Of a DNA stretch of 64,000 nt, positions 39,525 through 49,314 are shown piece by piece. A program made the position numbers and the translations under genes. The notes below the pieces were generated by a model. The model saw only the letters and a list, made by a program, of their open reading frames with translations, was not told the origin of the DNA and did not search any database. Source of the DNA: Dyadobacter arcticus (GTDB lineage: Bacteria > Bacteroidota > Bacteroidia > Cytophagales > Spirosomataceae). The stretch is taken from positions 124,001-188,000 of the forward strand of contig NZ_JAASQJ010000003.1 of the NCBI RefSeq assembly GCF_011762185.1, written 5' to 3'. Position 1 is the stretch's first letter; each line of letters begins with the position of its first letter.

Positions 39525-40787
39525 ATGGATTCCAAAAAAGTGGTAATTGTTGGTGGCGGCTTTGCAGGGATAAATCTGGCACAAAAGCTGTCCAGAGATA
39601 AGCGGTTTGAGATTACATTGGTCGATAAAAACAATTACAACTTCTTTTCGCCTTTATTATATCAGGTAGCAACCGGCTTTTTGGAGGCTTCAAATATTAG
39701 TTACCCGTTCAGAAAATTTTTTCAGAATAAAAGTAATCTCAGGTTCAGCCTGGGTGCATTTGAAGAAGTTTTCCCTCAGGAAAAGAAGATCAGAACAGAT
39801 AGCGGAGCATTCTATTATGATTACCTGGTTTTTGCCACAGGTACTGAAAGCAATTATTTCGGAATGGAGAATGTGAAGAAAAATTCGGTTCCCATGAAAA
39901 CCCTGCAGGATGCGCTGGCATTGCGGAACCACATACTCTGGAATAAAGAAAAGGCTACTAAAATGCTGAATTCAAGTGACAGAAGAAAGATTCTATCCAT
40001 TGTCGTGGCTGGCGCAGGTCCAACCGGTGTAGAAATTTCGGGAATGCTGGCAGAGATGCACAAGAATATTTTCAAAAAAGATTATCCCGAGCTTAAACGC
40101 GAGGAAGTGCAGATCTATCTGGTAGACGCCCTGCCGGTGGTCCTAAACCCCATGAGCAAAAAAGCACAAGAAGAAACGCTGCAAGAATTAGAGGGGCTTG
40201 GAATTAATGTATTGCTGGATCATGAAGTGAGTGACTACGACAACGGGATCGTGAGCTTTAAAAATGGGAAAACCATCGAAACCGGGACATTGATCTGGAC
40301 TTCCGGTGTGACCGCTACCGATTTGCCAGGTATTCCAAAAGAGGTGCTCGGCAAAGGTAAACGGGTATTGGTTGACGCTTACAACAGAGTGACTGGCTAT
40401 GACGATATTTTCGCGCTGGGGGATATCTGCCTGATGAAAGCCGACGAAAAATTCCCGGAAGGCCATCCACAGGTCGCCCAGGTAGCGATTCAGCAGGGTA
40501 AAAATCTGGCTCAAAACTTTGAGAAGCTTATCGAGAATAAAACATTGGAAGCTTTCCATTACAAGGACAAGGGTACCATGGCGATCATCGGTATCAATAA
40601 GGCCGTTGCCGATTTGCCAGGCTTTCATTTTAAGGGTTTTATAGCCTACTTCCTTTGGCTGGTCGTCCATCTGTTTTCGTTGATCCGTTACCGCAATCAG
40701 GTCAAAACCTTTTACAATTGGATGGCCGCATTTGTTACGAGAGATCAGTCATTGCGATTTATTCTCGATGCGAAACCTGACAAATAG
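39525..40787 (+). CDS. ndh: Type II NADH dehydrogenase (NDH-2)
   Basis: A 420-residue flavoprotein that passes electrons from NADH to quinone without pumping protons. FAD motif VVIVGGGFAGINLAQKL at the N-terminus, NADH motif VVAGAGPTGVEISGML near residue 165, and the family segment FALGDI (DDIFALGDIC). The C-terminus has a hydrophobic anchor (IAYFLWLVVHLFSL) followed by a basic amphipathic end. Function as respiratory NDH-2 fits; soluble ferredoxin reductase relatives are an alternative. It stands alone, with the CorA-type gene 56 bases later. Confidence 0.9.
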   Translation: MDSKKVVIVGGGFAGINLAQKLSRDKRFEITLVDKNNYNFFSPLLYQVATGFLEASNISYPFRKFFQNKSNLRFSLGAFEEVFPQEKKIRTDSGAFYYDYLVFATGTESNYFGMENVKKNSVPMKTLQDALALRNHILWNKEKATKMLNSSDRRKILSIVVAGAGPTGVEISGMLAEMHKNIFKKDYPELKREEVQIYLVDALPVVLNPMSKKAQEETLQELEGLGINVLLDHEVSDYDNGIVSFKNGKTIETGTLIWTSGVTATDLPGIPKEVLGKGKRVLVDAYNRVTGYDDIFALGDICLMKADEKFPEGHPQVAQVAIQQGKNLAQNFEKLIENKTLEAFHYKDKGTMAIIGINKAVADLPGFHFKGFIAYFLWLVVHLFSLIRYRNQVKTFYNWMAAFVTRDQSLRFILDAKPDK

Positions 40788-40843
40788 GGCCAATTTCTGT
40801 TATATTTAAATTTAACAGCGTTAGTTACCCTTTAAATTAAGCT

Positions 40844-41746
40844 ATGATCCAAACCATTACCGACAAATCCAAGTACGCTTACGAGTGGCTTGATATTCTG
40901 GATCCGGACGAGGAAGAGTTAAAAAGCATTGCCGAAAAGTATTCTCTCCATCCATCTTCCATCAAAGACTGGTTGCAATCTGACCACCTTCCCAAATATG
41001 AAAATGTCGGCAATTATGTGCTGATCATTTTCAGGATACATTGCGAAAAGTTAGCCGAAGAAGCCGACACCATACAGGAGCTTACCGATAAAGTCGTTAT
41101 TTTCCTGAGCGATGAAAGGATCATTACCCTGCATAAAAAAGAATGGAAGGCACCGGCAAAGATCAGGGACAATCAGATTGAAAAGCATGATTGTAAGAAT
41201 ACCCTTGATGTGGTGAATGAGATTGTCAAAAATTGTCTGTCTACTTACGAAGGTCCCTCGGCAAAGCTCACCGAGGATATTGAATACTATGAGCAGAATA
41301 TGTTCTTGAAAAATCGTAAACCGGCTTTGCTCAAAGGTCTTTATTATCTGAGACGGCAAACGGAGGTGACGCGCAGGATCATTATGTTGTCACATGAGAT
41401 CATCGATAAGATCGACAGTCCCGAACATACCAATACCCACACCCGGGATACGAGGGATTTGTATGTAAAACTTCACAATATTTACGATACGCTTTTTGAG
41501 AATATGAATCAGCTGGTTATGATTTATTTCTCAATTTCCTCGCAACGAACCAATGAAATTGTCCGCGTCTTAACACTGTTCTCTGTATTTTTCATGCCGT
41601 TAACATTCATAGTCGGGGTTTATGGGATGAATTTCGACTATATGCCTGAATTGCGGATGAAGCTTGGCTATCCAGGTGTAATGATCTTGATGGGCTTGAT
41701 CACCGCTGGCATTTATGCTTGGTTTAGAAAAAAAGACTGGTTGTAA
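40844..41746 (+). CDS. CorA family magnesium/cobalt transporter
   Basis: A 300-residue channel protein: a cytoplasmic N-terminal domain of about 235 residues, then two C-terminal membrane helices with the signature YGMNF between them (VGVYGMNFDYMPEL) and the final KKDW basic end. The GMN motif forms the pore-mouth filter in CorA pentamers. Its job is Mg2+ (and Co2+/Ni2+) uptake or, for ZntB-like members, zinc transport. It follows ndh on the same strand. Confidence 0.94.
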   Translation: MIQTITDKSKYAYEWLDILDPDEEELKSIAEKYSLHPSSIKDWLQSDHLPKYENVGNYVLIIFRIHCEKLAEEADTIQELTDKVVIFLSDERIITLHKKEWKAPAKIRDNQIEKHDCKNTLDVVNEIVKNCLSTYEGPSAKLTEDIEYYEQNMFLKNRKPALLKGLYYLRRQTEVTRRIIMLSHEIIDKIDSPEHTNTHTRDTRDLYVKLHNIYDTLFENMNQLVMIYFSISSQRTNEIVRVLTLFSVFFMPLTFIVGVYGMNFDYMPELRMKLGYPGVMILMGLITAGIYAWFRKKDWL

Positions 41747-41787
41747 AGAACAAAGCGCATGATTAGCACACCTTGCTTTTATTTAAA

Positions 41788-43260
41788 ATGATTACGAAAC
41801 GATTACTGTATTTTACGCTATCACTTGCATTCTTAATTGCCGGAAATATTCTGTCACATGCCTCCGCCGCAGCAAATTTAGTAATACCAAAACCACCTGT
41901 CAATCTCACTGCGGTCGCCGTTTCACAAGTACAGATCACATTGACCTGGCAGGATGCCTCGCTGGATGAAACCGGCTTTGAACTGGAAAGGTCCATTGAT
42001 AATAAGACTTTTGTGAAAGTCATTGATCTGCCTGTCAATACAGCCACTTATGCGAATATTGGACTGACGGCCTCGACTCCATACTGGTATCGCATCCGCT
42101 CGAAAAATGCCTCAGGTTTTTCTGCCTATTCCAACATTGCGCCCGCGGTCACCAAAGCCCCTGTTATTACCATTCCAAAAGCCCCGACGAATCTCGTTGC
42201 GGCAGTGATTTCCGGAACGCAGATCAACCTTACCTGGGTGGATAATGCGGTTGATGAAACTGGCTTTGAGCTGGAAAGGTCATTGGATGGGGTCACTTTT
42301 ACCAAATTGACGGACCTGGCATTAAATACAATATCTTACCAAAACACAGGTCTGATTCCCGCAACCCGCTATTTGTATCGCGTCCTGGCTAAAAATGCAG
42401 CCGGGAAATCGGCTTATTCCAATGTCGTGAATGCGACTACTCGTCAAGTCGTGCCAGCTGCACCCGAGCAACTTACAGCCTCTGCCATTTCTGTCAGCCA
42501 AATTAATCTTACGTGGTTAGATAAATCAGCTAATGAAACGGGCTTTCAATTGGAGCGGTCGATAAACGGTACCGCATTTACAAAAATCGCAGACATTGCC
42601 GCGAGTGTAGTGACGTACCAAAACACCGGCCTTTCGCCAGCAACCCAATATTTCTATCGCATCAGGGCCGTCAATGCTGTTGGCGTTTCCGCATATAGCA
42701 ATGTAGCATCGGCTAAAACTTTAAATATTCCCGTACCCAATATGCCGCTCGATCTCACGGCTGTTCCAATTGAGCCCGAGCTCATTCAGTTGCGCTGGGC
42801 GCCATTGACTGGCAATGCTACCGAGGTCATCATTGAACGTGCTAAAAATTCGGACGAAACTTTTGTGCAGATCGGCAAGCAAGCCGCTGCTATTCTTCAA
42901 TTCGAGGACAAGGGAAAATTAGAAACCGCTGATTACTATTACCGCATTAAGGCCTCAAATGCAGGCGGAACTTCGCCATATAGCCTCATTTCAATTGTCA
43001 GAGCTTCATCTATCATCACTGCCGTGGAACCGGGCCGGGATGGTAACCTTATTTTTGCTCTTGAAAAGAAATTAGTAACCGAATTGAAAAATTCGCCGAA
43101 TGCGCATCTTTCTATTTATGATGTACGAGGTATTCTCCATAAGTCAATAGCAATAAACACTTCCAGCCGGACAGATCTCAACACATTGCCGTCGGGTATT
43201 TACATTGTTTTAATCCAAACCGACCGGGAAGTAATAACACGCAGGATCTTGCTTTATTAA
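41788..43260 (+). CDS. Fibronectin type III repeat protein with T9SS sorting domain
   Basis: A 490-residue surface protein. After a signal peptide (MITKRLLYFTLSLAFLIAGN) there are four FnIII modules of about 90-96 residues: three near-identical (each with DETGFELERS or NETGFQLERS and a Y-x-Y-R-x-x-x-x-N-A segment) and one diverged. The last 80 residues are a T9SS type A sorting domain (LSIYDVRGILHKS, LPSGIYIVLI). It is likely displayed on the surface, binding glycan or partner proteins. It precedes the chitinase gene by 21 bases, so they are probably cotranscribed. A TTG at 41773 is in frame, but ATG at 41788 gives the signal peptide. Confidence 0.9.
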   Translation: MITKRLLYFTLSLAFLIAGNILSHASAAANLVIPKPPVNLTAVAVSQVQITLTWQDASLDETGFELERSIDNKTFVKVIDLPVNTATYANIGLTASTPYWYRIRSKNASGFSAYSNIAPAVTKAPVITIPKAPTNLVAAVISGTQINLTWVDNAVDETGFELERSLDGVTFTKLTDLALNTISYQNTGLIPATRYLYRVLAKNAAGKSAYSNVVNATTRQVVPAAPEQLTASAISVSQINLTWLDKSANETGFQLERSINGTAFTKIADIAASVVTYQNTGLSPATQYFYRIRAVNAVGVSAYSNVASAKTLNIPVPNMPLDLTAVPIEPELIQLRWAPLTGNATEVIIERAKNSDETFVQIGKQAAAILQFEDKGKLETADYYYRIKASNAGGTSPYSLISIVRASSIITAVEPGRDGNLIFALEKKLVTELKNSPNAHLSIYDVRGILHKSIAINTSSRTDLNTLPSGIYIVLIQTDREVITRRILLY

Positions 43261-43281
43261 CCAAGACCTAAATCCTGAACC

Positions 43282-44409
43282 ATGAAACATTTATCCCAAC
43301 TTCTGCTCTTTACCGTTGCCCTTCTTCTTCTCAATCCGGACTTTGTTTTCTCGCAAAAAAAGAAAAAATATATCGTCAACGCCTATGTAGGAGGTTTTCG
43401 GGGTTTGGTAATGACAGAGGATATTGATGTCGCAAAACTCACACATATCAATTACGCATTTGTGGATGTGAAGGATAGCATGGCGGTGCTGACCAATCTG
43501 GCGACGGATTCGACCAATTTCAGAAAGCTCAATGCATTAAAGCTTATCAACCCTGATCTGAAAATTGTGATATCCATTGGCGGCTGGGCATGGAGCGAGA
43601 ATTTTTCGGATGCCGTATTGACCGAATCGTCCAGATTGAAATTCGCCAAATCCAGCGTTGACATTATCCGGCAATACAACCTGGATGGCGTGGACATCGA
43701 CTGGGAATATCCGGGAATGCGGGGTGAAGAAGGAAACATTTTCCGTCCGGAAGACAAGCAGAACTTTACATTAATGTTCAAAGTGATCCGGGACGAACTC
43801 AATGTGCTGGAAAAGGAAAAAGGAGGAAAATATCTGCTGACAACCGCGGTGGGAGGTTCCAAATCATTCATCGAAAATACCGAAATGGGCCTCGCGCAGC
43901 AATACCTCGACTACGTTCTGATCATGACTTACGATTACGGCGGCAGAAATGGTACAGTCGGGCATCACACCAATTTATACGATTACGGCGATTCGGAAGA
44001 AGGCTCTTCCGCAGATCGGTCCGTTAAAAATTTTATTGCCGCAGGCGTACCAGCAAACAAAATCGGTCTCGGTGCAGCATTTTACGGAAAAGGTTGGGAA
44101 GCAGCGTCCAGTACCAATAACGGATTAGGTGAGAAGCGCGTAAAAGCAGTGCAGGGTGGGGGGTATACCAAGCTGAAAGACACAATGATCGACCAAAACG
44201 GGTATAAGAAATACTACGATAAAAAGGCCCACGCACCTTATCTATTCAACGATTCCACCAAAGTCCTGATTACTTACGAAGACGAGGACACGGTTAAGGA
44301 GAAATGTAAATATGTCAAAAAGAACAACTTAGCCGGTATCTTCTTCTGGGAATATTTCAGCGATCCGAAAAAATACCTGCTGACGGAGATCAGTAAGAAT
44401 TTGGATTAA
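43282..44409 (+). CDS. Secreted chitinase, glycoside hydrolase family 18
   Basis: A 375-residue GH18 hydrolase with signal peptide (QLLLFTVALLLLNPDFVFSQ). The catalytic motif is DGVDIDWEYPG with acid Glu142 and Asp135/138/140; the SxGG motif is VISIGGW, and MTYDYGG gives the substrate Tyr/Asp contact. It cleaves beta-1,4 N-acetylglucosamine linkages in chitin or related glycans. It carries no chitin-binding or T9SS domain, unlike its neighbour, so it could remain periplasmic or be secreted by another route. Its last 20 bases overlap the end of the convergent helicase. Confidence 0.94.
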   Translation: MKHLSQLLLFTVALLLLNPDFVFSQKKKKYIVNAYVGGFRGLVMTEDIDVAKLTHINYAFVDVKDSMAVLTNLATDSTNFRKLNALKLINPDLKIVISIGGWAWSENFSDAVLTESSRLKFAKSSVDIIRQYNLDGVDIDWEYPGMRGEEGNIFRPEDKQNFTLMFKVIRDELNVLEKEKGGKYLLTTAVGGSKSFIENTEMGLAQQYLDYVLIMTYDYGGRNGTVGHHTNLYDYGDSEEGSSADRSVKNFIAAGVPANKIGLGAAFYGKGWEAASSTNNGLGEKRVKAVQGGGYTKLKDTMIDQNGYKKYYDKKAHAPYLFNDSTKVLITYEDEDTVKEKCKYVKKNNLAGIFFWEYFSDPKKYLLTEISKNLD

Positions 44410-47400
44410 AAACCAGCGCCAGCAAGTCTTTTTTGGTGAGACTTTTCAAAACCGAGGTATCCGTTTTCACAAGATCATTGGCAAGGTCCTTTTTGGATTC
44501 CTGCAATTCCATGATCTTTTCCTCAATGGTGCCCGGACAAATAAGCCGGACAGCGATCACATTTTTCTTTTGTCCAATGCGGTAACTACGATCAATGGCC
44601 TGGTTTTCAACCGCCGGGTTCCACCACGGATCGATCAGATAAACATAATCAGCCTCGGTGAGGTTAAGTCCTGTACCACCTGCTTTGAGGCTGATCAGAA
44701 ATACTCTCACGTCCGGATTTGTCTGGAAATTTTCCACTTTGGAAGCCCTGTCCTTCGTTTGCCCGGTCAGATATTCAAAGCCAATACCGCGTTTTTCCAA
44801 TTCCGGCCGGATCAGGTCCAGCATGGTAACAAATTGCGAGAACACCAGAATCTTATGCTGCGGCGATTTGGTCTCGATCTGCTCCATCAATGTGTCGATT
44901 TTGGACGAAGCATTCCCGTAATATGCGTCGTCGTTCAATAGCGCCGGGGAATTGCAGATTTGGCGAAGTTTGGTCAATCCCTGCAAAACGTGCAGGGTTT
45001 GCCTTTGAATGTCAACTTCATTTTTGGTATTGAGGAAAGTGTAAAATTCCAATTCGTATGCATTGTAAACCTTCCGCTGTTCATCGCCCATTTCGCAATA
45101 AATGACCATTTCCGTTTTGTCGGGAAGCTCGGTCGCTACCTGTTTTTTTGTCCGGCGGAGAATGAATGGATTAATTCTTTTTTGCAATTCCCTGGCCTTG
45201 TCGTTCTCCTTGAACCGGTCAATCGGTGTCGAGAAATGGTGTTTGAATTGAAATTTACTCCCTAATAACCCCGGACAGGCAAACGAAAGCTGGCCATATA
45301 AATCGAAAGTATTGTTTTCGACCGGCGTTCCTGTCAATACCAGCTTATTTCTGGATTGAAGAAGTTTTGCCGCTTTATAACGTTGAGATTCAGGATTTTT
45401 GATCGCCTGGGATTCGTCGAGGATAATGTAATTGAAGTTGTATTTTTTCAAAAACTGAACATCCAGAAGCAATGTACCATAGGAGGTCAGAATGATCTCA
45501 TACTGGTCAAAACTAACGGTTTCCTTGATCCGGTCTGAGCCATAAATGGTCAGGATTTTCATGTCCGGCGCAAATTTCTCAACCTCCGCCTGCCAATTGA
45601 AAATCAGGGAAGTTGGAACAATAATCAGGTTTGTATTTCTAACCGGTTTTTCTCTTTGGGTAAGTAAAAATGCAATGACCTGAATGGTTTTTCCAAGCCC
45701 CATATCGTCAGCGAGACAACCTCCGAACTCAAATTCGTCCAGGAAATTGAGCCAATTCAATCCCTGTTTCTGATAATCCCGCAGCGTCGCGTTCAATGCA
45801 GGAGGTTCGGCAATAGATGGGATTGTATCGAAGGATTCAAAACGCGATTTATAAAATTCGATCTGCTCCCTCACATCGGCTGCCAGCAGCTCTTCCTCGT
45901 ACAATTCACTTACCGAAGCAAAGCTTATTTTAGGTGTACGAATCGTTTCCTCGACGATCTCACCAACCTCGAAAAACTTAGCGAACTTTTCAATCCATTG
46001 TTCGGGCAAAATCCCCAATGTACCATCCCCGAGCTCGACGTACTTGTTGCGATTTTTCACTGCCTTATGCAAATGTTTCAGCGTCACTTTCTGTTTGCCG
46101 AACTTTACATTGGCCGTGGTGTTGAACCAGTTAATGCCACTAATTACACTTACAGATACCGTGGCCTTATGTACGTTCAGGCGATTTTTTGCAAGATTGT
46201 TAAATCCAAGAATGGCAACTCCCTGGTCTCGCCATTCCTCAAATGCATTGGGAAACCAATCCTCATTCAGAAACTGGGCCCTGTGCAGGTAAAAGAAATT
46301 TTTACCCAATTGATTCTCAAAATCCGGATGCTGGCGTAATACCGTGCTGGCAAAGCGGTTTTCAAGGTCCTGATCCCGCTCTACCGTAAAGGGAAATCCA
46401 TGATTATCAACCGAATATATTTCCTTTCTGGAAAATAGTGCTACCTCAACATTCCCATATTTGATCACCGGCGTGATCAGCACATAATTGCCAAACTCTT
46501 CCAGGTAAATGATTTTTTGGACCTCATTATTAAATCCCTGCTCTTCTTTTTGCTCCTCAGTGGCTGGTTTCAGATAGGAATAAATGATACCGATTTTATC
46601 CTCAATTCTAGAAAGGACACTCTGCCGGAAATCTTCAAATTTGGTCTCATGAATGATGATCTTCTGGTTATGCTGCCTGAAAAACTGAATTGTATTCAGA
46701 ACATCTTCGCTATCAATCAGATAGAGTGAATTTTGGTACAAAACAAAATAGTCATAGCGCAGCTGCACTTTTTCCAAATCCAGATAAATGCCATCGAGGA
46801 TTAAATGGCCGGATATATGGTAGAATTTATCCTTCTGGTCAATGCTAAGCTGCATGTCCGTGGCCGAATGTGCCAGGCGAACGGGAATCAGCGAAGCCGC
46901 GCTGAAATTCTCGGAAGCGGCATTATCGTGATAATAAAATTCCAGATTAAGCGGATTTTTTAAAATGGATTTCAGCCCCGCAATGTCTGTCTCCGGCTTC
47001 CTTTTCCTGAAATTGTTTTGAAATGCAGAAACGGCCGTGTGAAATTTAATGACCGTGGTATCCTCAGTTGCCCAAACTTGTTCCAGCGGATTGGACGGCG
47101 CCAATGGATTTTTTAGCTTTCCGTTTGTCGTGACGGATGCTTCATAAAGCTCAATGTAGAAATGTTCGTAATATTTATTCAGCCCGAATACCGCGATGGT
47201 TTTAAGATTTTCCGGAACATTACCTGCGCCCGGAAGCTGCAATACTGGCTTTGACACAAGCTGATCGGCCAATTGGGTTGTCCAGGCAGCATTAACCGGT
47301 ATCATTTCTTTTAACTTCGGCTTGATCAACAATTCCTTATTAACCAATTCCAATTTGAAGTAATGATCGGGATCGGGATCATTTTCAAGTCCGTAATCCA

Positions 47401-47791
47401 CGGCTACCTGTCTTATTTTTTCAAACCTGAGTTTCTGATCAAAAAATGCGCGCAGGTCCTTGTGTTTCATCAGGTTATACAAAACCTGGATCTGATGTTC
47501 GCAAAGTTTCCGCTTGGGCGTACTGCACGAGCAATACAAATTGACGTCACTTTCATTCTGTTTGATGACTACTTTGAAACTTTCCGTTGCGCTTCCGGGA
47601 ATTTTAAATGCGCTGTAATTCACGTCTATTTCATACGGTTGAATGTCAAAAAAACCCCTGCGGTCTGTTGACGGAAGTTCGGCGCTGTTTTGCAGAATGT
47701 GCGCCGTAGATAAAGCTGAGATGTTAAAATCCGGAAAAGTGAAGTTGTGCAAACTTGGATTTGCGGTCGCGGCAGGCTCATTCTTTCTCAT
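44390..47791 (-). CDS. SNF2-family helicase with SWIM zinc finger
   Basis: A 1133-residue Swi2/Snf2 helicase-like ATPase. A SWIM zinc motif near residues 92-106 (LYCSCSTPKRKLCEHQ: C-x-C...C-x-H) is followed by a long beta-rich region and the ATPase: motif I LADDMGLGKTIQVIAF, motif II ILDESQAIKN (DESQ), motif III LTGTPVENN, motif VI-like DRSYRIGQKKNV. Bacterial members of this group remodel or translocate on DNA or RNA-polymerase complexes; the biological role of this subgroup is not settled. It stands alone. Its end overlaps the convergent chitinase gene by 20 bases. Confidence 0.93.
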   Translation of the reverse strand: MRKNEPAATANPSLHNFTFPDFNISALSTAHILQNSAELPSTDRRGFFDIQPYEIDVNYSAFKIPGSATESFKVVIKQNESDVNLYCSCSTPKRKLCEHQIQVLYNLMKHKDLRAFFDQKLRFEKIRQVAVDYGLENDPDPDHYFKLELVNKELLIKPKLKEMIPVNAAWTTQLADQLVSKPVLQLPGAGNVPENLKTIAVFGLNKYYEHFYIELYEASVTTNGKLKNPLAPSNPLEQVWATEDTTVIKFHTAVSAFQNNFRKRKPETDIAGLKSILKNPLNLEFYYHDNAASENFSAASLIPVRLAHSATDMQLSIDQKDKFYHISGHLILDGIYLDLEKVQLRYDYFVLYQNSLYLIDSEDVLNTIQFFRQHNQKIIIHETKFEDFRQSVLSRIEDKIGIIYSYLKPATEEQKEEQGFNNEVQKIIYLEEFGNYVLITPVIKYGNVEVALFSRKEIYSVDNHGFPFTVERDQDLENRFASTVLRQHPDFENQLGKNFFYLHRAQFLNEDWFPNAFEEWRDQGVAILGFNNLAKNRLNVHKATVSVSVISGINWFNTTANVKFGKQKVTLKHLHKAVKNRNKYVELGDGTLGILPEQWIEKFAKFFEVGEIVEETIRTPKISFASVSELYEEELLAADVREQIEFYKSRFESFDTIPSIAEPPALNATLRDYQKQGLNWLNFLDEFEFGGCLADDMGLGKTIQVIAFLLTQREKPVRNTNLIIVPTSLIFNWQAEVEKFAPDMKILTIYGSDRIKETVSFDQYEIILTSYGTLLLDVQFLKKYNFNYIILDESQAIKNPESQRYKAAKLLQSRNKLVLTGTPVENNTFDLYGQLSFACPGLLGSKFQFKHHFSTPIDRFKENDKARELQKRINPFILRRTKKQVATELPDKTEMVIYCEMGDEQRKVYNAYELEFYTFLNTKNEVDIQRQTLHVLQGLTKLRQICNSPALLNDDAYYGNASSKIDTLMEQIETKSPQHKILVFSQFVTMLDLIRPELEKRGIGFEYLTGQTKDRASKVENFQTNPDVRVFLISLKAGGTGLNLTEADYVYLIDPWWNPAVENQAIDRSYRIGQKKNVIAVRLICPGTIEEKIMELQESKKDLANDLVKTDTSVLKSLTKKDLLALVFNPNSY

Positions 47792-47929
47792 ACGGCAAAT
47801 TAATTAACTGCGCCCGAAAGCGAGGTGAACAACCAAAGGAATAACAATGTTTTGCTAAAAATAGCGAAATTACCGCCGTGGGGTCGATATAGTATTTCAC
47901 CATTTCAATCGTACTTAACAATTTTTCAA

Positions 47930-48373
47930 ATGGAGATCGGATTAGCAGCAGACCATGGAGGTTACGAGTTAAAGGAATTTTTAAAACAAATATTGATGAA
48001 AAAAGGGCATCATGTCAGCGACTTTGGTGCATATCTGCTTGATAGCAAGGACGATTATCCTGACTTTGTCATTCCGCTGGCCAAGGCCGTTGCTGCAAAA
48101 GAGGTAGACCGCGGGATCGCCGTATGTGGCAGTGGGGTAGGCGCTTCGGTTGCGGCGAATAAAGTTATGGGTGTGAGGGCTGCGCTGATCAATGATCATT
48201 TTTCGGCGCATCAGGGTGTGGAAGATGATGACCTTAATCTGCTATGTCTTGGCGGCAGGGTAACCGGAAATATGGCCGCGCAGGAACTAGTTGAAGCTTT
48301 TTTAAATGCAGAATTTACCGGCGAGGAACGGCATATGCGCAGACTAGGCAAGGTGAAAGCGCTGGAAAGATGA
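47930..48373 (+). CDS. RpiB/LacA/LacB-type sugar-phosphate isomerase
   Basis: A 147-residue isomerase of the RpiB fold. The start MEIGLAADHGGYELKEF is the conserved opening, and the catalytic Cys is in IAVCGSGVGASVAANK. Where E. coli RpiB has the His of SRQHNDTNV (His99), this protein has GVEDDDLNL, so the proton donor His is replaced by an acidic residue. Many homologues I recall from Bacteroidota share this change (FSAHQGVEDDD), which makes a substrate other than ribose-5-phosphate, such as an allose- or galactose-type phosphate, possible. The longer frame from 47825 is not conserved. It overlaps the DUF481 gene by 4 bases. Confidence 0.88.
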   Translation: MEIGLAADHGGYELKEFLKQILMKKGHHVSDFGAYLLDSKDDYPDFVIPLAKAVAAKEVDRGIAVCGSGVGASVAANKVMGVRAALINDHFSAHQGVEDDDLNLLCLGGRVTGNMAAQELVEAFLNAEFTGEERHMRRLGKVKALER

Positions 48374-49194
48374 AAAATCGGACATGCCCCCTTTTAATAA
48401 AGCTTGCCGCTTTCTTTTTATTCATCTCAATCAAACCGGTCTTTGCCCAGCAAACTACCGCTGACAAAACTAAGACCCTCCCGGCCGATTCCCTTGCTGC
48501 CGCGAAAATTGATTCGGCTTCAAAATCAAAAGCGCTGATCGATACCGTGAGATACCGGTTTATTGGAGATGGCAATTTTACAAAAGGTAATGTGAACCGC
48601 ACATTAATGGTGCTTCGTGCTGAACTGACGTTTAGCGGGCCGTTGATCAATATTGCAACCAACCCGCGATTCACGTATGGTAAACAAAATGGCGTCCTGG
48701 CGGAAAGGGATGGTTATGCAGATCTTTTTGTAGACATCTTTAAAAAAAGAAGAACTTATGTTTTCGGGCTTGCAGCATTGGAAACGAGTAATCTCCGAAA
48801 AATTGATTCCAGGCAAATGGCGGGAGCCGGAATAGGATATCGGGTTATGCGGAGCAAAAACAATATTCTAAGTCTTACCAATGCGATCCTGTACGAATCG
48901 ACCAACTTTCAGGAGATAGCAAACGTAAGTACCATCCGTAATTCTTTCCGGATCAAAGGAAAACACGCCTTTATGCAGGATAAGATCCGTTTGAATCACC
49001 TCACTTTCATCCAGCCAGCCCTGAACGATCTTTCTAATGTGCGCTGGAATACCATCATATCGCTCGAATTGCCGCTAAATAAGTGGGTTACATTGCGTAC
49101 GAGTTTTGAAAATTCTTATGAAAGCGTAGTGGAAGCCACCCGCAAACGCAACGATTCCCGGATCACATTCGGCATTGCGATTGGTAACAAGTAG
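48370..49194 (+). CDS. DUF481-family outer-membrane beta-barrel protein
   Basis: A 274-residue protein with a signal peptide (LLIKLAAFFLFISIKPVFAQ) and a string of amphipathic beta strands alternating aromatic and small residues through to the end, as in the DUF481 salt-induced outer membrane protein family. The C-terminal strand ends ITFGIAIGNK. The role is unknown. The ATGA overlap with the isomerase gene indicates coupled translation, although a functional link between the two is not evident. Confidence 0.78.
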   Translation: MKNRTCPLLIKLAAFFLFISIKPVFAQQTTADKTKTLPADSLAAAKIDSASKSKALIDTVRYRFIGDGNFTKGNVNRTLMVLRAELTFSGPLINIATNPRFTYGKQNGVLAERDGYADLFVDIFKKRRTYVFGLAALETSNLRKIDSRQMAGAGIGYRVMRSKNNILSLTNAILYESTNFQEIANVSTIRNSFRIKGKHAFMQDKIRLNHLTFIQPALNDLSNVRWNTIISLELPLNKWVTLRTSFENSYESVVEATRKRNDSRITFGIAIGNK

Positions 49195-49314
49195 TAAACA
49201 ATGATTTTTCTGTTTGTAAGGGAGAGAAGCGGATAACAATGTCCTTGATTACAACATATTAAATATGTAAAAAAGGTGCTTTTCATAAAGTAATCACAAT
49301 ATTCAATCCTAGCA

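Noticed and set aside
41965-42560. Near-identical repeated DNA in the FnIII gene as a possible CRISPR or assembly artefact
   Set aside because: The repeats stay in frame, are spaced by 93-96 codons and code for FnIII domains, with substitutions between copies, so they are domain duplications.
47825-47929. N-terminal extension of the RpiB-like frame
   Set aside because: The conserved fold begins with MEIGLAADHGG at 47930, and the extra 35 residues resemble no isomerase sequence.
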